64,000 nt of DNA from Microbacterium timonense (GTDB taxonomy: Bacteria > Actinomycetota > Actinomycetes > Actinomycetales > Microbacteriaceae), in NCBI RefSeq assembly GCF_900292075.1, contig NZ_OLMV01000005.1, forward strand, positions 215,073 through 279,072. Direction: 5' to 3'. Shown piece after piece: positions 25,652 through 34,693 of the stretch. The translations under genes were made by a program, and so were the position numbers. The number at the start of each line of letters is the position of its first letter. Positions within the stretch are counted from its first letter, which is position 1. The notes beneath the pieces were generated by a model. It had not been told where the DNA came from. It ran no database searches and worked only from the letters and a program-made list of their open reading frames with translations.

Positions 25652-28234
25652 TCATCGGGTGGTGCTCCGTTCCGTCGGGGTGAGCGTGAGGGGGCGCAGA
25701 TTCCAGCCGTCGAGGGTGAGCGCACGCGCATGCGGGGGGACGTCGCGCCACCGCACACACAGCGTGCGGGATTCGCCGGACAGCAGCGGTCGGGGGTCAT
25801 CGTGCAGGATGAGCCGGCCGGGGGAGCCCCACGGACGCGCGTCGTGGATGACGGGCCCGATGAGCGCGCCGCCGCCCCGGTGCGTCAGCTGGATCCGCCA
25901 TCGATCGCCGTCCTCGTGCACCTTTGCGCTCACGTCGGCGGCAGGCAGGTCGAGGAGCGGGGTGAGGTCCGCTCCGAGCGAGGCGACGGTGCGCTCGAGA
26001 TCGAGGAGCGAGCCGTCGGAGGTGACCCACTCCGCCTCCCACATCACGATGCCGGCGGCGGCAGGGCGTGCGGCGGTCCACGCGACCGCAGCGCTCGGCA
26101 CGGTCACCGTGTCGAGCTCTGGGGAGGAGACCTCGTCGAGCATGGTGCCGGCCGCATCGCGGAGCCGCAGGTGCACGCGGGACCCGGCGGGCACCTCTTG
26201 CTCGCTCCACACCCACGCCTCAGAGGCGAGCTCGCTGTGCCCGTCCCAGGCGGCACGGGGAGTCCGCACGGTCACACGGGTGGGCCCGAACGCACGGCGA
26301 GCCGCGTGGAGGGCGGGCTTGGCCTCACCCGACCACTCGACGACGCTCGTGCACCACGCGTTGGGGAAGCTCTCGGCCAGCTGCCACGGCAGCACCAGGC
26401 TGCAGCGTGGCCACCGGCGCCGGTCGGCCTCGATCGCGTACTGCAGGCCGGTCGTCTGCAGCCACTGGCTGGCCCGCTGCATCAGGTCGAGATCGATGAG
26501 GCGTTCGCCGAAGCACGCGGAGACGAGCTCGGCGTTGTTCCACCATTCGCCGAGGTGCCGGTAGGTCGGATTCGAGCGGTCGGCCGGCCACAGCTCGGCG
26601 GGCGGGATGATCGCGCGCAGCGATCGCAGGCTCGCCATGCCCTCGACGCCGAACTCGGTGTGGGCGAGGTTCGTGCCCGCGTTCGCGAGCGTGTAGTGCT
26701 GTTCGAGACCCTGGTGCTCCCACGGGCCGTGCACGTCATGCTGCCCCTCCGGATCCGCCCGGATGCGATCCAGGCGATGGTGGAAGGTCGGGCCGCTGGG
26801 TGAGGTGGGAAGCCACGCGCGGTCGGGGTCGACGGTGGACAGCGCCTGGCGCAGCGCGGCGAGCACGGGGGAGCGGCGTTCGTCCAGCGGTCCGGCGTCG
26901 TCCTCCAGCTCGTTGCCCCCGCACCACAGGAACAGGCTCGGATGCCGCGTCAGCCGCGCTGCCGCGGCCACCGCCTCTTCGACGGCATGCGAGACGAATT
27001 CGGGATCGGACGCGGGCGAGCTCTGCATGCCGGAGCTGGACTGGCTGAGATCCTGCCACACCAGGAGGCCGTGCTCGTCGCAGGCGTCGTAGAACTCATC
27101 CGACTCCACGAGGCCGCCGCCCCAGACGCGGAGGATGCGTGCGCCCGAGTCGGCCGCGAGTTCCACCAGGTGACGTGTGCGGGCGGCATCGACGGCCCCG
27201 AACATGAGGTCGACGGGCGCCCAGTTCCATCCGAGGAGCGGGAAGGTCCGGCCGTTGACGCTGGCCGTGTAACCGAGCGCGCCCGCGGGCGCGCCCTGGT
27301 TCGGTGCCAGGCGTGCGTCCCGGAAGCCGACTCTGAGCTCTCTGGTGTCCGAGCCCGCCGTCACGCGGAGGTCGTAGAGCGTCTGCGGGCCCATGCCCGC
27401 CGGCCACCACAAGTCCACGTTGCGCAGCTCGAGGACGACGCGCGCGGCGCCGCCGGACACCGGCGCGCTCGCGCTGCCGACGACGGCCCCGTCGCGGCTG
27501 AGCTCCGCGGTCGCCGGAGGTGCGGCATCCGATCCTGCGCCGGCGTCGACCAGGACATCCACGACGACGGTGCCACGGCGCTCGACTAGATCAACCGCGG
27601 TGCGCGCGCTGACGGAGCTGAGGGCAGCCGCACCGATCACCAGCCGGGCGCTGCGCCAGATTCCCTGATGCCGCAGCCGCGGTGCGAAGTCCCAGCCGCT
27701 GCCCACGCGCGGCGCGAGGCGGCGGACCCGTTCGGTGCGCCCGACCTGCGGCTCGGTGTCCAGCGCGGGCAGCACGACGACCGAGAGCGTGTGATCGCGC
27801 TCGCGGACCCGCTCGTCCCCGGCGCGGGCGAGCCGGAGCCACGCCGGCCGGTTGAGCCCGTCGAGGGTGCCGATCTCCTCACCGTCCCAGAAGATGCGGC
27901 CTCCCGGGTCGATGCCGTCGAACGCCACCCAGACGTCATCGTCCGCGTCAAGCGGTGGAAGCTCCACGAGCCGGCGATAGACCCAGTGCCGGTCGGCGAC
28001 CCACTCGGCGTCACGACTGCGCCGCCCGTATCGCGGTTCGCGCACCTCGCCGGCGCGCACGAGGTCGTCGAGCACGGACCCGGGCACGCGGCCGTCGAGC
28101 CAGGCGTTCGCGCCTGCTGCCCGCGTGACGCTGTTGCGCCGGTCGACCGGTTTGGAGACGTACCACTCCCACGTGTCGCCGAGCGCCTCGCGGAACTCCC
28201 AGTCGTCGCCGTCGAGTGTGAGGATCCGGGTCAC
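25652..28234 (-). CDS. GH2 beta-mannosidase
   Basis: An 860-residue GH2 enzyme: an N-terminal jelly-roll domain, an immunoglobulin-like domain, then a TIM barrel with acid/base Glu in WCGGNELEDD and the probable nucleophile Glu in HTEFGVEGM. Tryptophan-rich barrel segments match beta-mannosidases (DVHGPWEH) better than beta-galactosidases. It has no signal peptide, so it is cytoplasmic. I use the GTG at 28234; the next upstream GTG (28270) lies inside the operator. No clear ribosome-binding site is visible, so the message may be leaderless. Confidence 0.88.
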   Translation of the reverse strand: MTRILTLDGDDWEFREALGDTWEWYVSKPVDRRNSVTRAAGANAWLDGRVPGSVLDDLVRAGEVREPRYGRRSRDAEWVADRHWVYRRLVELPPLDADDDVWVAFDGIDPGGRIFWDGEEIGTLDGLNRPAWLRLARAGDERVRERDHTLSVVVLPALDTEPQVGRTERVRRLAPRVGSGWDFAPRLRHQGIWRSARLVIGAAALSSVSARTAVDLVERRGTVVVDVLVDAGAGSDAAPPATAELSRDGAVVGSASAPVSGGAARVVLELRNVDLWWPAGMGPQTLYDLRVTAGSDTRELRVGFRDARLAPNQGAPAGALGYTASVNGRTFPLLGWNWAPVDLMFGAVDAARTRHLVELAADSGARILRVWGGGLVESDEFYDACDEHGLLVWQDLSQSSSGMQSSPASDPEFVSHAVEEAVAAAARLTRHPSLFLWCGGNELEDDAGPLDERRSPVLAALRQALSTVDPDRAWLPTSPSGPTFHHRLDRIRADPEGQHDVHGPWEHQGLEQHYTLANAGTNLAHTEFGVEGMASLRSLRAIIPPAELWPADRSNPTYRHLGEWWNNAELVSACFGERLIDLDLMQRASQWLQTTGLQYAIEADRRRWPRCSLVLPWQLAESFPNAWCTSVVEWSGEAKPALHAARRAFGPTRVTVRTPRAAWDGHSELASEAWVWSEQEVPAGSRVHLRLRDAAGTMLDEVSSPELDTVTVPSAAVAWTAARPAAAGIVMWEAEWVTSDGSLLDLERTVASLGADLTPLLDLPAADVSAKVHEDGDRWRIQLTHRGGGALIGPVIHDARPWGSPGRLILHDDPRPLLSGESRTLCVRWRDVPPHARALTLDGWNLRPLTLTPTERSTTR

Positions 28235-28253
28235 CCGTCGAGTCTGCCGCAAA

Positions 28254-28271
28254 TGTGGGATCGATGCCACA
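28254..28271. promoter_or_regulatory. LacI-type operator of the beta-mannosidase gene
   Basis: TGTGGGATCGATGCCACA is symmetric at eight of nine positions around a central CG and matches the importer operator at 15740-15757. It lies 20 bp upstream of the GH2 start. It also lies 45 bp upstream of the first leader peptide of the divergent resistance operon, but probably regulates only the GH2 gene. Confidence 0.75.
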
Positions 28272-28316
28272 CATGCTCACGGTGCTGACGATCGTGTGGG
28301 CGAGGAGGCTGGTACG

Positions 28317-28355
28317 GTGGACCGCGTGGAACTGACCGAGGTAGACAGACCCTAG
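28317..28355 (+). CDS. Candidate 12-residue leader peptide of the resistance operon
   Basis: A short frame encodes MDRVELTEVDRP. Its GTG is preceded by GAGGAGG (28302-28308) at 8 nt. Its TAG stop overlaps the first bases of a strong hairpin (28354-28375). Leader peptide plus adjacent hairpin is the layout of ribosome-mediated attenuation, common before ribosome-protection genes. A shorter version from the inner GTG at 28326 would suit a leaderless transcript. Confidence 0.5.
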   Translation: MDRVELTEVDRP

Positions 28356-28375
28356 TCACCGAACTGTCGGTGACT
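28354..28375 (+). promoter_or_regulatory. Attenuator-like hairpin
   Basis: AGTCACCGA (28354-28362) and TCGGTGACT (28367-28375) form a perfect nine-base stem with an ACTG loop. No T-run follows, so it may act on translation or transcript stability or be a Rho-linked attenuator. Confidence 0.6.
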
Positions 28376-28708
28376 CTCGCGCCTTCGGAATCGCCCGTCT
28401 CGGCGAGTCTTCGTACGCTCGACACGTTCGCGCGCGTCCGCCCGCTCTCGGGCGTCGATGTCGCGTGAATCGCACCGGCATGTTCGCACCCACCGACCTC
28501 GGTCCCCGAGCGCATGATCGCGCACGGCGATTCCGCCTTCCGGTGCCTCGCCACGTTCGTGACAGCTGAGCAGACTCTCCACCTCTTCGTGGCGGGGTGC
28601 ACGTTGTTTCCGCTGGGCGATTTCCCGCACGTCCGCACATGACCGCCCCGGGGTCGGTTGTCCCGCCAGTTCCGCTGGCTCTTCAACCTGCTCACGAAAG
28701 GCATTGCC
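28376..28708 (+). promoter_or_regulatory. Long structured 5' leader of the resistance operon
   Basis: These 333 bases lack a convincing gene. They hold several small stems, including CGCCCG-CTCT-CGGGCG (28439-28454) and the mutually exclusive ACCGACCTCGGT and CTCGGTCCCCGAG pairings. They separate the first leader peptide from the second small frame and probably form part of the regulatory RNA. Confidence 0.45.
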
Positions 28709-28894
28709 ATGCAGCACCGCACTTCCCGTTCTCGCACACGTCGACGTCCCGCCCGCGGGAAGATCGACGCTCCCGCGTGCCGCACCTTCACCGACCCCGA
28801 CCGTGGAAGGAGCACGCCTGCGCACCGCGAACGCCGGCGATGCGACGTCTCCCGCGGTCGTGTGGCTTGGTCCATGTCCGGCGGTGACACATGA
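28709..28894 (+). CDS. Arg-rich 61-residue upstream ORF coupled to the Cfr-like gene
   Basis: A small frame (MQHRTSRSRTRRRPARGKID..., over a quarter Arg) starts at an ATG preceded by GAAAGG at 7 nt and ends in a TGA that overlaps the ATG of the Cfr-like gene (ATGA). The frame also extends upstream to a TTG at 28658 (SRQFRWLFNLLTKGIA). The Cfr-like gene has only a weak ribosome-binding site of its own, so translation of this frame may drive or gate it. I recognise no domain. Confidence 0.5.
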   Translation: MQHRTSRSRTRRRPARGKIDAPACRTFTDPDRGRSTPAHRERRRCDVSRGRVAWSMSGGDT

Positions 28895-30009
28895 ACCCGA
28901 CCCTGACGACACGGAGTCGGTGGATGCGCATCCGTGAGCACCTCGCGCAGGCCGGCGAGCCGGCGTTCCGGTTCCGTCAGCTGGTCGCCGCTTGGCAGGC
29001 TTCGACTGCCGAGACCTTCGCGGACGTCTCTGCGCTTCCGGCGCGGCTTCGGGGGGAGCTCGCCGAGCGCTTCGGTCCCCGACTGCACCCCCTGACGCTG
29101 ATGCACGTGCAGCGAGACGAGCAGGTGGAGAAGGTGCTGTTCGTCTCAGACAGCGGGGCACGCATCGAGACCGTCGTGTCGCACTATCGAGCGGGGTGGG
29201 ACTCCATGTGCATCTCCTCTCAGGCTGGATGTGGCCTGGGGTGCACGTTCTGCGCCACAGGCGCGGTCGGTCTGATCCGAAATCTCACGGCGGACGAGAT
29301 CGTCGCTCAGGTCATGCACCCGTGGTGGAGGCGGGCAGGGCAGCCGCGACCGGCGAGCGTCGCGTTCATGGGCATGGGCGAAGCCCTCGCCAACCCGCAC
29401 GTGTTCGACGCGCTGAGACTGCTCACCGATGATGCGTACGCGGGCATGTCGGCCCGCCGCATCACGATGTCCACGGTCGGGTTCGCGCCGAACCTGGAAC
29501 GCCTCGTGTCCGAGTACCCGCAGGTGACGGTCACACTCTCGGTGCACTCGCCGTTCCCGCGAGAACGCGCAGGCATCATCCCGCTCGAGGAGCGGTTCCC
29601 GCTCGGGCAGAGCCTCGAAATCCTCGACCGGCACGCCGCGACGAATCGCCGAAAGGTCTACCTCGCCTATCTCCTCATCGCCGGCATGAACGACAGCGAT
29701 GAGCACCTCGCCACCCTCGCCGCTCTGATTCGCCGCCGCTCCCGACCCGAGCTGTTCCACGTCAGTGTCATCCGATACAACGAGGCGGTCGGTGCTGCTC
29801 GGCAATATCGTGCTCCGTCCTCCACGCGCGTCGAAGAGTTCGTCCGCGGATTGACCGCCAGTGGCATCCGCGCGACCAGACGACGTCAGCTTGGCGGTCG
29901 GATCGATGCCGCCTGCGGGCAGCTGCACGCGAAGTACCTCACAGCACCGTCCGCGGGTACCGCTCCTCGCGGCTCGGATCTCATCCCCGTCACGCCGGTC
30001 GGCCGTTGA
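28891..30009 (+). CDS. Cfr-family 23S rRNA (adenine2503-C8) methyltransferase
   Basis: A 372-residue radical-SAM enzyme. The cluster-binding CxxxCxxC is Cys114/118/121 in AGCGLGCTFCATGAVGLIRN; the mechanistic cysteines are Cys107 (MCISS) and Cys342 (IDAACGQL). The diagnostic segments FMGMGEALAN, EYPQVTVTLSVHSPFPRER and RRKVYLAYLLIAGMNDS match Cfr rather than the housekeeping RlmN, which has MGMGEPLLN and other differences. Cfr methylates C8 of A2503 and protects against phenicols, lincosamides, oxazolidinones, pleuromutilins and streptogramin A. It precedes an ABC-F gene by 21 bp, so this looks like a PTC-protection operon. Whether it gives resistance or acts as a second C2 methylase needs testing. 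Confidence 0.85.
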   Translation: MNPTLTTRSRWMRIREHLAQAGEPAFRFRQLVAAWQASTAETFADVSALPARLRGELAERFGPRLHPLTLMHVQRDEQVEKVLFVSDSGARIETVVSHYRAGWDSMCISSQAGCGLGCTFCATGAVGLIRNLTADEIVAQVMHPWWRRAGQPRPASVAFMGMGEALANPHVFDALRLLTDDAYAGMSARRITMSTVGFAPNLERLVSEYPQVTVTLSVHSPFPRERAGIIPLEERFPLGQSLEILDRHAATNRRKVYLAYLLIAGMNDSDEHLATLAALIRRRSRPELFHVSVIRYNEAVGAARQYRAPSSTRVEEFVRGLTASGIRATRRRQLGGRIDAACGQLHAKYLTAPSAGTAPRGSDLIPVTPVGR

Positions 30010-30030
30010 CCCCGAGAAAGAAGCACTGCC

Positions 30031-31644
30031 ATGTCTATGAAATCCGCCATCACGCTGCGCGATCTGACCTTCGAGTGGCCGGACGGGACGGTTGCCCTGG
30101 CCGGCGTCACCGGAACCTTCGGCGACGGACGCACGGGCTTGATCGGCCCCAACGGAGCCGGCAAGTCGACCCTGCTGCGCCTCATCGCCGGCGACCTCCA
30201 GCCCACGGCCGGCCACATCCAGACCAGCGGCCAAGTCGGCTATCTTCCGCAGAACCTGACTCTTCGACGGGACGTCACGATCGCCGAGCTGCTCGGCATC
30301 CGGGTGATCCTCGACGCGATGAAGGCGATCGAGTCCGGCGACGTGAATCAACGGCACTTCGACGCGATCGGCGACGACTGGGACATCGAGTCGCGCGCCG
30401 ACGAAGCACTGCACCAGATCGGGTTCTCGGCTGACGACCTGGATCGCCGTGTCGCCGAGCTCTCCGGAGGGGAGAGCATGCTCATCGCCATCACCGGGCT
30501 GCGCGTCCGGCGCACGCCGATCACGCTGTTGGACGAGCCCACCAACAACCTCGATCGCGCCACGCGGGCGACGCTGGCCGAGTTCGTCGATCAATGGCCG
30601 GGCACGCTGGTCGTCGTCAGTCACGACCTCGAGCTGCTGGAGCACATGGACGCCATCACCGAAATCTACGGTGGCAGTCTCGAGACGTTCGGCGGCCCCT
30701 ACAGCGCGTGGAAGGAACATCGGCAGCAGGAGCAGGCGGCTGCTGTTCAGGCCGCTCGCTCCGCTCAGCAGGCGCTCAAGGTGGAGAAGCGGCAGCGCAT
30801 CGAAACGGAGACCAAGCTCGCGCGCCGCGAGCGGACCGGGAAGAAGGCCCAGAAGGACGGCGGCATCCCGAAGATCCTCGCCGGCAACCGCGCCAGCAGA
30901 GCGCAAGCGTCGGCCGGGTCGTTGCGGTCCACTCTGGACAGCAACGTGGATTCCGCGCAGGCGGCTGTCGACGTCGCGGACGCCCGCGTGCGGGTCGAGG
31001 AGCACATTCGCCTCGTCCTTCCCGACCCCGGCGTCCCCCGCGGCCGCCGCATCGCGGAACTCGAGGACGAGGACCTGACGATCGTGATCCAGGGACCGGA
31101 ACGCGTCGCGCTCATCGGCGCGAACGGCACGGGGAAGACCACCCTCATCGAGCAGCTCGTGCGACGCACTGAGCCGGTCGCCGGGCGCCCTCACGGCCGG
31201 CTCTTCACAGAACTCGCCGGCTTCCTCCCGCAGCGCCTCGACGGCCTCGACGAGGATGCCGGCGCGGTGGAGAACGTCCAGGCAGTCGCACCGGGCACAC
31301 CCGCCCCCACCATCCGCAACCAACTCGCGCGGCTGCTCCTTCGCGGCGACAGCGTCGACCGCCCGGTCCGTACGCTCTCCGGCGGAGAGCGTTTCCGGGT
31401 CTCGCTGGCCCGACTCCTCCTTGCCGACCCACCCGCCCAGCTCTTGATCCTGGATGAGCCGACAAACAATCTCGACACCGCCAGCGTCGAACAACTTGCC
31501 GAAGCGCTTGACGCGTACCGGGGAGCGCTCCTGATCGTCAGTCACGACCTTGCGTTCCTGGGCCGCATAGGTGTCAGCACCGTCGTAGAGCTCGACCAGC
31601 GTGGTCGGATGCACCAGCACCGGGACCTGAGCATCGTCACCTGA
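30031..31644 (+). CDS. ABC-F ribosome-protection protein
   Basis: A 537-residue soluble protein with two ABC domains and no membrane segments. Domain 1: Walker A LIGPNGAGKST, signature AELSGGESM, Walker B ITLLDEPTNNLD. A charged helical linker follows (about residues 225-300, KLARRERTGKKAQKDGGIPK). Domain 2: LIGANGTGKTT, TLSGGERFRVSLA, LILDEPTNNLD. ABC-F proteins enter the E site and dislodge antibiotics from the peptidyl-transferase centre or exit tunnel, the same drug targets as Cfr. A GAGAAAGAAG site precedes the ATG. Confidence 0.88.
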   Translation: MSMKSAITLRDLTFEWPDGTVALAGVTGTFGDGRTGLIGPNGAGKSTLLRLIAGDLQPTAGHIQTSGQVGYLPQNLTLRRDVTIAELLGIRVILDAMKAIESGDVNQRHFDAIGDDWDIESRADEALHQIGFSADDLDRRVAELSGGESMLIAITGLRVRRTPITLLDEPTNNLDRATRATLAEFVDQWPGTLVVVSHDLELLEHMDAITEIYGGSLETFGGPYSAWKEHRQQEQAAAVQAARSAQQALKVEKRQRIETETKLARRERTGKKAQKDGGIPKILAGNRASRAQASAGSLRSTLDSNVDSAQAAVDVADARVRVEEHIRLVLPDPGVPRGRRIAELEDEDLTIVIQGPERVALIGANGTGKTTLIEQLVRRTEPVAGRPHGRLFTELAGFLPQRLDGLDEDAGAVENVQAVAPGTPAPTIRNQLARLLLRGDSVDRPVRTLSGGERFRVSLARLLLADPPAQLLILDEPTNNLDTASVEQLAEALDAYRGALLIVSHDLAFLGRIGVSTVVELDQRGRMHQHRDLSIVT

Positions 31645-31678
31645 GGGGCGAGGCCGCAACACCTCGTCGGCGGTGCGC

Positions 31679-32677
31679 TCAGAGCCAGTGCCGCTTGCGG
31701 AAGACGACGTAGAGCGTGACGCTCGTGGCCACCATGAGTGCGAGTGCCATCGGGTAGCCCAGCGGCCACTGCAGCTCGGGCATGTACCTGAAGTTCATGC
31801 CGTAGATCGTGCCGACCAGCGTGGGACCGAACAGGATCGCCGCCCAGCCGGAGATCTTCTTCACCTGCTCGTTCTGCACGAGAGCGGTGTCGGTCTGACG
31901 CTGGGTGACGATCGTGGCGTTCACCGTGAGCGCGTACTCGAGGATCGAGCGGAACGCCGCGGTCTTCTCGATGACGCGCAGCGCGTGGTCGTGCACGTCG
32001 CGCAGGGACCGCTGCAGTTCGAGGTCGACGGAGTACTTCGGCGCCCCGCGCTGCAGGCCCTCGAGCATGTCGGCCAGCGGCGCCACGGCGCGCTGAAGCG
32101 CGATGACCTCGCGCGAGAGGTCGTAGATGCGCTTGGACAGCGACACGCCGCCGGCTTCGAACAGCGCGTCCTCGATCTCGTCGATGTCGTTCTCTACGCC
32201 GTCGATCACCGGCGAGTACTCGTCGACGACTTCGTCGAGGATCGCGTAGAGCACCGCCTCGGGACCGAGCGCGAGAAGCGCGGGATCCCTCTCCATGCGT
32301 CGCCGCACGCTGCTGAGATCGGGAGACTCGGCATGCCGGATCGTCACGATGAAGTCGGGGCCGACGAACACGTGCAGTTCGCCGAACTCGACGCTCTCGG
32401 TCTCGTCGATGTAGCGCGCGGGCCGCAGCACCACGAACAGGATGTCGCCGTAGCGCTCGAGCTTCGAGCGCTGATGCCCCGTCAGCGCATCTTCCACGGC
32501 GAGGGGGTGCAGCCCGAACTCGTCGGCGACCTGCGCGATCTCTTTGGGCGACGGACGGAACAGGCCGATCCATGCCATGCCATGGTGATCGCGCGTGTAC
32601 TCGAAGGTCTCGGACAGGCTCGACGGATCCTGGATCCGCTTTCCGGCGACGTACACGCCGTTGTCGACGATGGGCAT
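31679..32677 (-). CDS. corA: CorA-type magnesium/cobalt transporter
   Basis: A 332-residue protein: a large cytoplasmic alpha/beta and helical funnel domain, then two C-terminal membrane helices with the pore signature YGMNFRYMPEL. CorA pentamers import Mg2+ and some Co2+/Ni2+. The start at 32677 is preceded by GGGAAGAA. It converges on the ABC-F gene and has no link to it in function. Confidence 0.9.
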   Translation of the reverse strand: MPIVDNGVYVAGKRIQDPSSLSETFEYTRDHHGMAWIGLFRPSPKEIAQVADEFGLHPLAVEDALTGHQRSKLERYGDILFVVLRPARYIDETESVEFGELHVFVGPDFIVTIRHAESPDLSSVRRRMERDPALLALGPEAVLYAILDEVVDEYSPVIDGVENDIDEIEDALFEAGGVSLSKRIYDLSREVIALQRAVAPLADMLEGLQRGAPKYSVDLELQRSLRDVHDHALRVIEKTAAFRSILEYALTVNATIVTQRQTDTALVQNEQVKKISGWAAILFGPTLVGTIYGMNFRYMPELQWPLGYPMALALMVATSVTLYVVFRKRHWL

Positions 32678-32754
32678 CTGTCGATTCTTCCCTGCGCGCC
32701 GTCTGACGCCAACGCATGAGCCGTGGTGTCGGATGCGGCGGGTACCCTGCCGGC

Positions 32755-33735
32755 ATGGCAACGGACCAGCGGGTGATCGACTGGCTGCTCGACTCCGACC
32801 CGGCCCTTCGATGGCAGGTCGAGCGGGATCTCGTGGGTGCGCCGCCCGCTGTCTGGCAGGCGACGCGGGCGAAGGTGGCCACCGAGGGCTTCGGCGCGCG
32901 GCTGCTGGCCCTGCAGGACCCCGACGGTCAATGGGCAGGCGGCGCCTTCTTCCCCGCAGGCTTCTTCGGCAGTCCCGAGGCCCAGGCGCCCGGGCAGCCG
33001 TGGGTGGCGACGACGTGGGTGCTCAAAGACCTGCGTGAATGGGGACTGGATGCCGCGGTCCTCGCCGGAACCGCCGAGAAGCTCGCCGCGAACACCCGCT
33101 GGGAGTACGAGGACATGCCGTACTGGGGCGGTGAGGTCGACGTCTGCATCAACTCCTACACCCTGGCCACCGGCGCGTGGCTCGGCGCCGACGTCTCACG
33201 GCTCGTCGACTGGTTCCCCCAGCATCGACTGGCCGACGGTGGGTGGAACTGCGAGGCCGAAGAGGGCGACTCCGTGCGCTCGTCGTTCCATTCCACCCTG
33301 AACGCCGCGCGCGGCATCCTGGCGTACGAGCGCATCACCGGCGACACCCGGCTGCGCGAGGCACGCCACGGTGGCGAGGAGTACCTGCTGTCGCGGCGCC
33401 TCATGTACCGGGCGAGCACCGGCGAACTGGTCGGCGATTTCGTGACGCGGTTCGTCTATCCCAACCGGCACCGCTACAGCGCCCTGGCGGCGCTGGACCA
33501 TTTCCGTGACGTCTCGCTGTGGGAGGGCAGGCCGCCCGACCCACGGCTCGCCGATGCCGTCGAGGTCGTCCGCGCGGCACGGCAGCCGGACCGCACGTGG
33601 CTGCAGACGACTCCGCTGGCCGGGCGGACGTGGTTCGACGTCGACGCGGCCGAGGGCGAGCCGTCGCGCTGGCTCACGCTGTTCGGCACACGGGTGCTCG
33701 AGTGGTGGGATGCCGCCGAGAAGAGCCCGGGATGA
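32755..33735 (+). CDS. Prenyltransferase/squalene-cyclase-fold protein
   Basis: A 326-residue protein of the terpenoid cyclase/prenyltransferase alpha-barrel superfamily, with repeats such as LQDPDGQWAGGAFF and HRLADGGWNCEAEEGDSVRSSFHST. It has no membrane segment and lacks the DxDD motif of squalene-hopene cyclases, so cyclisation is not shown; this clade is usually left as hypothetical. The ATG lacks a Shine-Dalgarno, and a TACCCT box lies about 8 bp before it, so the message may be leaderless. Confidence 0.65.
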   Translation: MATDQRVIDWLLDSDPALRWQVERDLVGAPPAVWQATRAKVATEGFGARLLALQDPDGQWAGGAFFPAGFFGSPEAQAPGQPWVATTWVLKDLREWGLDAAVLAGTAEKLAANTRWEYEDMPYWGGEVDVCINSYTLATGAWLGADVSRLVDWFPQHRLADGGWNCEAEEGDSVRSSFHSTLNAARGILAYERITGDTRLREARHGGEEYLLSRRLMYRASTGELVGDFVTRFVYPNRHRYSALAALDHFRDVSLWEGRPPDPRLADAVEVVRAARQPDRTWLQTTPLAGRTWFDVDAAEGEPSRWLTLFGTRVLEWWDAAEKSPG

Positions 33736-33756
33736 CCGCGGTTCTGCTCCCCGAAC

Positions 33757-34641
33757 TCAGAGGGGGGATGAATCGCCGATCGTGTCGAGCATCTGCTCCA
33801 CGATCCGGTCGATCGTGAGGTCACGACCCGTCGCACCGAGGATCGCCGGGCCGGCCTTCACGGCGGGCACCGTATGCCCGCCGCCCACGATGGTGACCAG
33901 CGACACAGCGGGGACTCCGGCGGCGCGATAGTCCGTACGCGTGGTGCGCGTGCGGGCCCGCCGACCTTCGCCTGTGTGGAGGGTCACCGTCACCGGCGTC
34001 GAGTGGATCCCGTTGCGTGCGGCGAAGTACCCGGCCGTCTCGTGGGCGGAGAGGGCTGTGCCGTCGACCTTGAAGAGCTTCCTTGCCCACCAGGCCATCC
34101 GCCCACCGGCGTACGGAGCGATGCGATCGGCGGTGCCGGCGACGAGCGTCACCGGCACCGCGCGCTCCGACGTCGTGGAGAAGCCGGCGGTGAAGTTCTC
34201 GGGGTCGGGCATGGTGGCGGCGACCACAACCGCGCCGGCGATCAGTTCAGGAGCCTCGTGCAGCACACGGAACACCATCTGGCCGCCGTTGGAGAACCCG
34301 ACGACGAGCACGCGATGAGGATCGATGTGGTGCGTCTGGCGCAGCCGCTCGATGACGGCGCGAGCGAAGCCGATGTCGTCGATCTGCTCGAGCCGCGCGG
34401 GGAAGGAGCTCTCCCGCCGGGCGTCGTTCCAGTTGCCTCGGTAGCCGTCGAGGTACGCGACGACCGCGCGCCCTTCCGCGGCGAGCCGGTCGAGTGCTCC
34501 GCCGGTGAACTCCCGATGAACAGCCCCGGTCTGTCTCGAACCGTGGAAGACCAGCACGGCGGCGCGTCCCGGCTCCCCCGACGGCGCTCCGACGACGCTG
34601 TACGTGCGCGTGCGGTTCCCGAGCTGCATCGTGTCCGACAT
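33757..34641 (-). CDS. Alpha/beta hydrolase, PHB depolymerase / LpqC-like esterase
   Basis: A 294-residue hydrolase. The oxyanion segment is LVFHGSRQTG, the nucleophile elbow GFSNGGQM and the late His lies in VGGGHTVP. It has no signal peptide. A GGAGGGAG site precedes the ATG. It diverges from a MerR gene, and a dyad at 34694 overlaps its promoter region, so the MerR protein probably controls it. The ester substrate is unknown. Confidence 0.8.
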   Translation of the reverse strand: MSDTMQLGNRTRTYSVVGAPSGEPGRAAVLVFHGSRQTGAVHREFTGGALDRLAAEGRAVVAYLDGYRGNWNDARRESSFPARLEQIDDIGFARAVIERLRQTHHIDPHRVLVVGFSNGGQMVFRVLHEAPELIAGAVVVAATMPDPENFTAGFSTTSERAVPVTLVAGTADRIAPYAGGRMAWWARKLFKVDGTALSAHETAGYFAARNGIHSTPVTVTLHTGEGRRARTRTTRTDYRAAGVPAVSLVTIVGGGHTVPAVKAGPAILGATGRDLTIDRIVEQMLDTIGDSSPL

Positions 34642-34693
34642 GAGAACTCCCTCCGTCGCCGCGATCATCGGCGACGAAGCCGACGCTAAACTC

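Noticed and set aside
28891..30009. Housekeeping RlmN
   Set aside because: Segments FMGMGEALAN, EYPQVTVTLSVHSPF and GWDSMCISSQ agree with Cfr rather than RlmN, and the neighbour is an ABC-F gene.
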